Source of the DNA: an uncultured Pseudomonas sp.
Lineage (GTDB): Bacteria > Pseudomonadota > Gammaproteobacteria > Pseudomonadales > Pseudomonadaceae
Length of the DNA stretch: 58,355 bases
Direction: 5' to 3'
Assembly: GCF_946886105.1 (NCBI RefSeq)
Contig: NZ_CAMPHV010000035.1
Span: 1-58,355, forward strand
Part shown: piece after piece, positions 35,365 to 42,068 of the stretch
Layout of the letters: each line of letters begins with the position of its first letter
How positions within the stretch are numbered: the stretch's first letter is position 1
Position numbers and translations under genes: made by a program
The notes under the pieces: model-generated
Seen by the model: only the letters and a program-made list of their open reading frames with translations
The model's database searches: none
What the model was told of the DNA's origin: nothing

Positions 35365-36045
35365 TTGCGTTCGCGTCTTTCCCGCCTGCAACAGCAGGCT
35401 CCGTTTTTACTGGGCATGCTGCTGATCGTGCTCATGTGCACCAGCCTGGCTTGGCAAACCCTGGGCTGGTTCCGGTTGGCACACATACCGCCGACCGGCG
35501 TCGATATGCCACCGCCAAGCGATCACCAGCAACACGCCGCACCCGCTCAACTGGCCGCGCTGTTCGGCACCGCAGCGCAGGAAAATGGCCCGCCGCCGAC
35601 CACCAATCTGCACCTGACCCTGCTCGGCAGTTTCGTGCATGCCGATCCGCAACGTTCGAGCGCCATCGTTCAGCGCGAAGGCAGCGCATCCCAGCGCGTC
35701 GTCATCGGCAGCGAGCTGGCGGACGGCATCCGTCTGCACGCCGTGTACCGCGACCGCATCGAGCTGGAGCGCCAGGGGCGCCTGGAGACCCTGCCTTTCC
35801 CCATCGCCCCGCCCTCCCAGAACGTTGCCGCCGATTACAGTGCAAGCGCATACGATGACAGTGCCTATATCGAGCCGCCCCAATACGATGAACCAGTGGG
35901 CCAACTCGGCGAGTATGAAGAGGAAAGCCCCGAGCAACTGGAGGAACGCTTGGATGCACTGCGCAAACAGGTGATGCTGACCAGCGACCAAGTGATCAAA
36001 GACCTTGAAGAAGCCCCTGCCGGGCAGCCCACGGAAAGCGACTGA
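35365..36045 (+). CDS. gspC: Orphan GspC/XcpP-like type II secretion protein
   Basis: About 226 residues from TTG (35365), which has GGAG eight bases upstream; an ATG at 35287 is less likely. One transmembrane helix (FLLGMLLIVLMCTSLAW) is followed by a GspC homology region: ALFGTA, LTLLGSFVHADPQRSSAIVQ, VVIGSELADGIRLHAVYRDRIELERQGRLETL. In type II secretion this inner-membrane protein links the secretin to the inner platform. The C-terminus is acidic with a short helix and no PDZ domain. No other secretion genes are nearby, so it may be an XphA-like spare C subunit or serve a distant system. Confidence 0.8.
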   Translation: MRSRLSRLQQQAPFLLGMLLIVLMCTSLAWQTLGWFRLAHIPPTGVDMPPPSDHQQHAAPAQLAALFGTAAQENGPPPTTNLHLTLLGSFVHADPQRSSAIVQREGSASQRVVIGSELADGIRLHAVYRDRIELERQGRLETLPFPIAPPSQNVAADYSASAYDDSAYIEPPQYDEPVGQLGEYEEESPEQLEERLDALRKQVMLTSDQVIKDLEEAPAGQPTESD

Positions 36046-36591
36046 CGTCCAATTGCCCCGCCAAGCCTGGCCCTCATCCCCCTCAGCTTGTCCCCCGCAA
36101 GCAGAAAGCCGCTCGATCGACTCCAGCTTCGCAAGCTCGCCGAGCTTGGCGCCCCCGATAATAGTTGCGCTGCTTTTCGGCGATTTATAGCTGACGGTCG
36201 CAGTCGCGTCGCAACTCATACCGCGAAGCATTCAGATGGGTGCTTGCCAGCCTTACATCTAACAAAAAGAAATATAAGCTTATTTATCTAACGAGCATCG
36301 TCATATAACGATCAAATCTGAAAGAACCACCTACATGCCGTAGGGGGATTCTTATATATATCCGGGTTCCTCCCCGATATACCGCACACCACCCCATCGT
36401 TAGACTTTGAATTGTCGACTAACGCGAGTTTTTGCAGGCCCAATCGAAGTACCTGAAAGCGGGAATTACGGAAACCAAGCGAGAGCCGTCGCGACACCAA
36501 CAAGCAACTCTACATAATTGCAAGCCAGGACATTTAAAGGTTTAGGCATCCTGGCTTGACACTCAATACAACAACAAGAAGGAAGGCAATT
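36046..36591. other. 546-base AT-rich gene-free region
   Basis: No recognisable gene or repeat. Composition is clearly more AT-rich than the flanks (runs such as CTTATATATATCC near 36352), consistent with recently acquired DNA next to the PAAR module and with promoter(s) for the gene at 36592. Confidence 0.5.
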
Positions 36592-37095
36592 ATGGCAATG
36601 AATAAACTCGCAAAGGCTGCAATATCATGCCTGCTGGCGGCTTCAAGTTCGCTGGTACCCCTGGCGCAGACGGTAGGCGTACGTATGGCGGCAGTCGGTG
36701 CGGCGGTATTGTTGACGCCCTCGCTGGCGCAAGCGCAGACGAATAAACGGATATGCGGCTCCGTGTACACAGCGAAGGCCTGGAACCGTTTAGAAGGCTT
36801 GATGATGGAGGTCAACAAGGCCGACTTCGTCACCTGCGCGGGCATCATCAAGATCACCAGCAGCAATGCAACCCCTACCAATTTCGTCCAGATGGCCAAC
36901 CACGTCGTCAAAAGTTGGCGCAAAGGCTGGCCCGACGCCAATAGAGTCGCCATCCTGAGGACCTGCGAAGCGGTCACCAGGGACTGGTTCCCGCCAGGCG
37001 CTTACAACGGCGACGTCTGCCACTCCATGCAGGATTACCGGCTCTACTACTTCGAGTCTTGGTCGAACAAGAGGACCTATCTCAAGAAACTTTAA
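36592..37095 (+). CDS. Secreted cysteine-containing protein of unknown function
   Basis: 167 residues. The N-terminus is long and hydrophobic in two parts and ends PSLAQAQ, giving a probable signal peptidase site near residue 48. The mature part (about 120 residues) has four cysteines (RICGS, FVTCAG, LRTCEA, DVCHS), which suggests two disulfides. No family recognised. AAGGAAGG precedes the ATG at 36592. It is followed 21 bases later by a small membrane protein and then by the PAAR gene. In this setting it could be a periplasmic immunity or accessory protein, but that is only context. Confidence 0.65.
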   Translation: MAMNKLAKAAISCLLAASSSLVPLAQTVGVRMAAVGAAVLLTPSLAQAQTNKRICGSVYTAKAWNRLEGLMMEVNKADFVTCAGIIKITSSNATPTNFVQMANHVVKSWRKGWPDANRVAILRTCEAVTRDWFPPGAYNGDVCHSMQDYRLYYFESWSNKRTYLKKL

Positions 37096-37116
37096 GAGCT
37101 CGAAGAGGCTACTGAC

Positions 37117-37494
37117 GTGACATACGCCCAGGTTTTCCTGATAGCACACGGCACCATTCTGGGTGCCGTGATCGCGGCCACCATAGCGACAGTTCTTGCC
37201 TCGGGGCTCAGGTTGGGCGTACTGGCATTGGCCAAGTACGTCCTGCCTGCTCTCCTGGCTTTCTATGTCGTCGGCTACCTGATGGACCTGCAATGGGAGG
37301 GGTCGCTGAGTGCTGCAATGTTGGCGAGTCAGCTGGTGATGGGCGTTGCCTGGTTTCCAAGATGCTTTCGCCCTGGCCCGCACGCCGCTGGCCGCCTGGG
37401 ATGGCGGTGGTGGTCCCCGCTGATGCTGGCCGCGCTGGCAGAAACCCTCAATACGATAATTCCCCTCATCGTATGGCGGATGCTGCTGCAATAG
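37117..37494 (+). CDS. Small polytopic membrane protein
   Basis: 125 residues with about four hydrophobic segments (residues 5-28, 34-55, 66-80 and 100-122). Translation begins at GTG (37117), with GAGG upstream. No motif points to a function. It starts 21 bases after the secreted-protein gene and ends 171 bases before the PAAR gene. Membrane-embedded immunity to a pore-forming or membrane toxin would be one possibility; there is no direct evidence. Confidence 0.6.
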   Translation: MTYAQVFLIAHGTILGAVIAATIATVLASGLRLGVLALAKYVLPALLAFYVVGYLMDLQWEGSLSAAMLASQLVMGVAWFPRCFRPGPHAAGRLGWRWWSPLMLAALAETLNTIIPLIVWRMLLQ

Positions 37495-37665
37495 CCGTCT
37501 TAAGGGATAGAACCCGAGTCGGGCGGCGACCCGCCCGATGACCTCACGGCCGTCATGCCCGGGGCGCTTTCTCAACCCCCTTTTTCTCTGCAAAGGTGAA
37601 CTTAGCCACGCCTGGAAAATCCCATGCCCCGTAGGATTAGCCCTCCATGCACAAGGAAGTCACCC

Positions 37666-38193
37666 ATGGCCAAACCAGCCTCCCGTCTCAGCGATCTGAA
37701 TGCCTGCCCACTCCCCGGCCATGGCACCAACCCCACCACCAGTGGCTCGCCTGACGTCTTGATCAATAACCTGCCTACGTTGCGGATCGGCGACAGCACG
37801 GCCTGCGGCGATGCGGTCACCGAGGGCATCGGCAGCATTCTGGTCAACGGCAAACCAATTGCTTTCCTGGGCAGCGCCACTGCCCATGGCGGGATCATCA
37901 TCACCGGTTCGGGCGACGTACTGGTCGGCACTCAATCAGGCAGCGCACCTTTCTCTCCACCGGAAATACTGCCCAGACATAGCGAGCAATATCAGCTTAT
38001 CGACGAAAATAGCGGCCACCCCGTCGAGGACATCCTCTACTGCGTGGAGTGCGGCGATGGCCAACGTTTTGTTGGCCATACCAATGCTTACGGCAATACT
38101 GAGCGCGTGTTCACCAGCGACCCGCAATCGGTGGTCGTACGCTGGGGCCGGGATGCGGCCAACTATCTCAAGAAAAAAGGCATCAGTTTCTAA
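37666..38193 (+). CDS. PAAR domain protein with C-terminal adaptor domain
   Basis: 175 residues. Residues 1-95 form a PAAR domain (start MAKPASRLSDLNACPLPGHG, then GSPDVLINNLPTLRIGD and ILVNGKPIAFLG), the tip protein that sharpens the VgrG spike of type VI secretion systems. Residues about 105-165 (YQLIDENSGHPVEDILYCVE, then GHTNAYGNTERVF) resemble the small transthyretin-like adaptor that follows many VgrG/PAAR proteins and recruits an effector. AAGGA precedes the ATG. The putative effector starts 12 bases downstream. No structural T6SS genes are in the window. Confidence 0.9.
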   Translation: MAKPASRLSDLNACPLPGHGTNPTTSGSPDVLINNLPTLRIGDSTACGDAVTEGIGSILVNGKPIAFLGSATAHGGIIITGSGDVLVGTQSGSAPFSPPEILPRHSEQYQLIDENSGHPVEDILYCVECGDGQRFVGHTNAYGNTERVFTSDPQSVVVRWGRDAANYLKKKGISF

Positions 38194-38204
38194 GGACAGA
38201 TGTA

Positions 38205-39233
38205 ATGACAGCGCCACATCAGGGAAACACCAGCGCACAACATGCCATTCAACAGATCCCGGTCTCTCTGCAGCGAGATTTCATTACCGTGGTCGGCGCC
38301 TCCCATATGACTTTTATGGAGAGTCTGCGTGGGCAAAAGGGAAACAAGATGCGCTTTATCAACCAGGGCATCCGGCAGATCCGCTTGTATCCAGAAGCGA
38401 CCGCCAATGACTCGACACAGCGAATCTTCCTGATCTTCACCGAAGACTACGAACGCCCCCTGCTCGACGCCGTGAAAAGCGTGGTGGAGAACTACGGCGC
38501 CAAGTACCGCGAACTGGACTCGATTTCGCACCTGCTCGATTTCATCAACCTGCGCATCAGCAAGAAACGCGAAATAAAACAGCTCGACGTCTTTGCTCAT
38601 GGCCTGGTTGGCACCATCGAGTTCGGCTACGAGCTGGATAAAGCCGACAGCTACCGATTACGCGATGCCCAGGCACAGATGCTCAAGCCGGAGGCATTCG
38701 ATCTCGGCGCAAAAATCTACTCCTACGCCTGCCGTACCGGCCTTGGCATTCAAGCCGACCTGCACGTCAGTGAAGGCGAAGACCCGCTTTACGAACAAAG
38801 CCTGGCGCAGCTCTTGGCCAATACCACCCAGACGTCGGTATGGGCATTCCCCCGGCGCAGCAATTACGACCAGACCTATGGCACATCGACAGATAGGGCT
38901 CAGCTCGCCGGTGCACGGGAGAGAATCAAATCCGACGCCCAGGCGATGATGGGTTACCGTCGCCAGCTTAGTGACTATCAAAAGCGCTTGACCGCACACC
39001 GGCAGAGCAGCAAGGACAATAGCGCCCAGCTACCAAACGAGTCTGCCCCATTGCCGCCGCGCAAAACCGCCAGCACTCAGGATGAGACCCTGGTGCGGCA
39101 TGCAACTAGCCGCGATGGATACGAACAATCGATCGGCTACCCGCTCGATGGGGAGGGTGCTCTCCATCCCGTCCGCGCAGGTGATACGCCAACCGGCGTG
39201 CCGGCTACGTTGCGACAATACAAGCCGCTATGA
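38205..39233 (+). CDS. Putative T6SS effector with clan-CD-like His-Gly/Ala-Cys pair
   Basis: 342 residues, no family recognised with confidence. FAHG (His132-Gly133) follows a hydrophobic strand, and IYSYAC (Cys176) follows a second one; this spacing and context resembles the His-Gly and (Glu/Gln)-Ala-Cys blocks of caspase-like clan CD cysteine peptidases and of DUF4347-type domains. The C-terminal 90 residues are polar and low in hydrophobics. AGGA precedes the ATG, the PAAR gene ends 11 bases upstream, and the stop overlaps the next ATG (ATGA). That arrangement is typical of a cargo effector followed by immunity. Peptidase activity is a hypothesis. Confidence 0.7.
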   Translation: MTAPHQGNTSAQHAIQQIPVSLQRDFITVVGASHMTFMESLRGQKGNKMRFINQGIRQIRLYPEATANDSTQRIFLIFTEDYERPLLDAVKSVVENYGAKYRELDSISHLLDFINLRISKKREIKQLDVFAHGLVGTIEFGYELDKADSYRLRDAQAQMLKPEAFDLGAKIYSYACRTGLGIQADLHVSEGEDPLYEQSLAQLLANTTQTSVWAFPRRSNYDQTYGTSTDRAQLAGARERIKSDAQAMMGYRRQLSDYQKRLTAHRQSSKDNSAQLPNESAPLPPRKTASTQDETLVRHATSRDGYEQSIGYPLDGEGALHPVRAGDTPTGVPATLRQYKPL

Positions 39234-39835
39234 GTCGCTCGAGACTACATACAGCGCTGTTATTGGTCATAGCTCTGGTAGCGACTATGGCCTGCGCTGG
39301 GTTTTATCTGAATGCCAAGGAGGGCGAGATGCCCAAGAAAATCTTGATGTACTACGGCGGCACTGAGATCGAAGAGATGTTCGATGCCACTCAGTGGTTT
39401 GCCAACGGAATGTACAAGCCTCGCAACATGGAAGCCGACGGGGGAGCTAGCAAGGTCACGATGCTGCGCAGTAAGCCCATGGCCTTTAACCGTGCACAGC
39501 TAGACGATCTTCCCTTCGTCGCCGCTGGTGCATTCGATTACAGCCAATATAAAGACGTAGATACCCAAGCATTTGTGCTTAACCCGCCGGACCTGCGCCA
39601 GCGTGTTCGTTACGCCTACAGCGCATTCGCCGAGCCCAACAAACCCGTGGACTATTACAACCTCTACCTGGAGCTGCACGGTAAACGCTATGTGATCCTG
39701 TTTTCGCGCGATGCACAGAGCGGTGATCTCCTTCCCGGTGGCTCGGCCAAACAAGTGGTCGGCGACTACGCCGCTCAAACCGAGCATCGAAAAGCATTTG
39801 CCGAGATTGAAGAAGCCGAACGCCAGGCACGCTAG
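39230..39835 (+). CDS. Candidate immunity protein, membrane-anchored periplasmic
   Basis: 201 residues. One N-terminal hydrophobic segment (residues 8-24) ends with ATMAC, a non-canonical lipobox, so it is either a lipoprotein or a signal-anchor protein with a periplasmic domain. The rest is mixed alpha/beta with no recognised family. Its ATG overlaps the putative effector stop by 4 bases. By position it is the likely cognate immunity protein, which would place the effector's target in the periplasm. Confidence 0.65.
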   Translation: MSRSRLHTALLLVIALVATMACAGFYLNAKEGEMPKKILMYYGGTEIEEMFDATQWFANGMYKPRNMEADGGASKVTMLRSKPMAFNRAQLDDLPFVAAGAFDYSQYKDVDTQAFVLNPPDLRQRVRYAYSAFAEPNKPVDYYNLYLELHGKRYVILFSRDAQSGDLLPGGSAKQVVGDYAAQTEHRKAFAEIEEAERQAR

Positions 39836-39897
39836 CACTTGAACCAGATCGCCAGGCCTACTGCCGCTCACTTCTGCAGACGATAGAAGACCCGACC

Positions 39898-40545
39898 ATG
39901 AACAAACGCCGATTCGCCCTGGCGGCCGCCTGCGTGCTGCTGCCCCTGATCACGCTCGCGCTTTACGCGGGCATCACCCGCATTGACCCCAACAGCCAGC
40001 ATCAGGTCGGCGATCGACTCGATGAGTTGAATGGTGTCGCCATCTACTACAACGGCGGGGTGAACAGCGTACAAGGCCGCAATCTGACCACGGACGGCTA
40101 TAACCTCGGCCTACGCTATCAATGCGTGGAATTCATCAAACGCTACTACTTCGAGCGCCATGGTCACCGCATGCCCGACACCTACGGTCATGCCAAGGAC
40201 TTCTTCGACCCCAAACTCGACCACGGCAGCTTGAACGCACAGCGGGCCATGCTGCAATTCGGCAACGGCGGCCTCGAGCAGCCGCAAGCTGAAGACTTGC
40301 TGGTGTTCGGCCCGTCGCTGTTCAACCGCTACGGCCACGTCGCCATCGTTGCCCAGGTCGAGCAGAACAGCCTGGAAATCGCCCAACAGAACCCTGGCCC
40401 CTATGGCAGCTCGCGCGAACAACTGCCGCTTGCCCAGCACGAAGGCCGCTGGTCTATCGAACATCCACGCGTACTCGGCTGGCTCAGGCTGGCGCCCAGA
40501 GAAGATCCCGAGGCAACGGTGGCGGTCTCACCGGCAACCCCATAG
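39898..40545 (+). CDS. Membrane-anchored CHAP domain amidase
   Basis: 215 residues: an N-terminal transmembrane anchor (about 6-25) followed by a CHAP domain related to the amidase half of glutathionylspermidine synthetase (start GVAIYYNGG). Cys76 in RYQCVEFIKRYY and His147 in YGHVAIVAQV are the catalytic pair, with Glu160/Gln163/Asn165 in LEIAQQNP nearby. It could cleave peptidoglycan cross-links in the periplasm or an amide substrate. It follows the candidate immunity gene by 62 bases and is probably part of the PAAR module, either as a second cargo or as a remodelling enzyme. Confidence 0.8.
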   Translation: MNKRRFALAAACVLLPLITLALYAGITRIDPNSQHQVGDRLDELNGVAIYYNGGVNSVQGRNLTTDGYNLGLRYQCVEFIKRYYFERHGHRMPDTYGHAKDFFDPKLDHGSLNAQRAMLQFGNGGLEQPQAEDLLVFGPSLFNRYGHVAIVAQVEQNSLEIAQQNPGPYGSSREQLPLAQHEGRWSIEHPRVLGWLRLAPREDPEATVAVSPATP

Positions 40546-40638
40546 AGGTCCGCCTTTTCACCATTTGGAGGCTGGCTATCTGCGGGCTATCGCTGCTGTC
40601 GCGTCGAGGGCGGTGCTCCCGCTCGAACGCGGGAACGA

Positions 40639-41163
40639 TCAAAGATTAACGACGTGAGTGCTTCGCCAGTCCTCGGCTAAACAAAATCCTGGCATCTTGG
40701 AGACCTTGTCTCTGGTCACTGCATGTAGTTCTTCATCGGAGAGTCCAAAGTCGACCTTAAATTTACAGGGCTGATGAACGTACCAAGGCGTGTCTGTAAA
40801 TATCTCGACCCGGTTGGCCTCCGGGTCCCGCACATACAGTGACCAGGTTGTCCCGTGGGACACCGACTCGAACGGGATCTGGGCCGCGGATAGCGACAAG
40901 TGGAAGTGGCGTAGATCGGAAAGTGACTGAACCCGAAATGAAATATGATCCATCGGGCTGTTCGATGCCGTGCGTGCCGGTTGAGGATTTAGCACCAGCT
41001 GATGGTGCTCGGCCGGGTTCCTACTGAGAAAAACCATTCCCTCATTCCCCTCCCCTCGATCCGTTACAACGAAACCGAGACAGCCGATATAGAACTGTTC
41101 GAGAGATTTTAAATCGCGTACGTACAATTCGAGATGGCTGAGCGATAGCGATGGAAATGCCAT
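40639..41163 (-). CDS. VOC family protein (extradiol dioxygenase/glyoxalase-like)
   Basis: 174 residues of the vicinal-oxygen-chelate superfamily. Candidate metal ligands are His10 (LSHLELYVRD), His73 region (MDHISFRVQS) and a Glu in NRVEIFTDTPWYV, the arrangement of single-domain extradiol dioxygenases. The substrate is unknown. Its ATG follows the stop of the amidotransferase-like gene with no gap (TAAATG), so the two are co-translated. Confidence 0.85.
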   Translation of the reverse strand: MAFPSLSLSHLELYVRDLKSLEQFYIGCLGFVVTDRGEGNEGMVFLSRNPAEHHQLVLNPQPARTASNSPMDHISFRVQSLSDLRHFHLSLSAAQIPFESVSHGTTWSLYVRDPEANRVEIFTDTPWYVHQPCKFKVDFGLSDEELHAVTRDKVSKMPGFCLAEDWRSTHVVNL

Positions 41164-41886
41164 TTATTTTTGCCCTTCAGATAAGCGGGCTTCACTGGCG
41201 CACGCCCGCACGAAGGCAACAACCAACGGCGCAGAGTTGCCGTTGAGTGCACTGCGTTCCGGTTGAAACAGGGTCGCGACGAAAAACGGATGCCCGTCCA
41301 GTTCGACCGCGCGAACTTCACCCGACTCATCGTATGCAACTGCCCGAAGCGGGCCTGCGACAAGCGCCGCTTGGAACTCTGGGTTCAGCCCATAGTTGCA
41401 GCGGTAACCCTCAGTGATCTCACTAACGCCATAGGCCGACGCGATTCGCGTGCCGGCGCACAAGCGGACCGGACTCGTCACCTCGACAAGCGAGCACGCC
41501 AGCGCAGAAATAACCGCGCGAGGGGCACCCGGTGCGGTTTCGGCATGCTCGGCGTCGAGCCAGCCCAGGACATTGCGGGCGTACTCGACGACCGCATGCT
41601 GAAAGCCGCCGCAGGTTCCCAGAAATGGCACCGCGCGGCTGCGCGCATGGCCGATGGCGAGCAATGCGCCATCCATATTTCGATAGGGACTGGCTGGCAC
41701 GCACCACAAGCCGTCGAACCGGGCAATGCGCGAGGCAGAGGTGATTTCTTCAGTGGCGACCCACTCGAAATGGACATCGAGGTGCAGCGCCTCGGCCGCA
41801 AGTTGCAGCGCGAGCGGGATGGCTCGATGCGCAGGAACGGACTCGTCGTAGTCGCCAATCAAGCCGATGGTGATGTTTTTCTGCAT
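41164..41886 (-). CDS. CTP synthase C-terminal-related glutamine-amidotransferase-like protein
   Basis: 240 residues similar to the class I glutamine amidotransferase half of CTP synthase, a family also known in seleno-cysteine variants. The nucleophile elbow GTCGGFQHAVVEY has Cys92. The usual HPE motif is replaced: VATLFQPERS has Gln where the catalytic His should be, so glutaminase activity in the normal form is doubtful. Function unknown. The VOC gene follows directly. It is divergent from topB, with the LexA box in the shared upstream region. Confidence 0.82.
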   Translation of the reverse strand: MQKNITIGLIGDYDESVPAHRAIPLALQLAAEALHLDVHFEWVATEEITSASRIARFDGLWCVPASPYRNMDGALLAIGHARSRAVPFLGTCGGFQHAVVEYARNVLGWLDAEHAETAPGAPRAVISALACSLVEVTSPVRLCAGTRIASAYGVSEITEGYRCNYGLNPEFQAALVAGPLRAVAYDESGEVRAVELDGHPFFVATLFQPERSALNGNSAPLVVAFVRACASEARLSEGQK

Positions 41887-42004
41887 GGTTGTGTACTTCC
41901 CTGTCAGGTCAGCGAGAGGTTATCGGAGCGCGTTTGTTAATTGGCATAGCGGACGTTGACGCGTCAAGGCCTGCACTCCTGCGCAGAGCATGACAGAAGC
42001 AAAG

Positions 42005-42020
42005 CTGTACATCTATACAG
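42005..42020 (+). promoter_or_regulatory. LexA (SOS) box upstream of topB
   Basis: CTGTACATCTATACAG matches 14 of 16 positions of the E. coli consensus CTGTATATATATACAG, and the flanks extend the dyad (AAG...CTT). It ends 40-48 bases before the topB start, the normal distance for an SOS operator. The divergent gene at 41886 is 118 bases away and less likely to be the target. Confidence 0.8.
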
Positions 42021-42068
42021 CTTTTGCGCATGCTATACGCCATCCCCGGCTAACCAACGATGGCGGCT

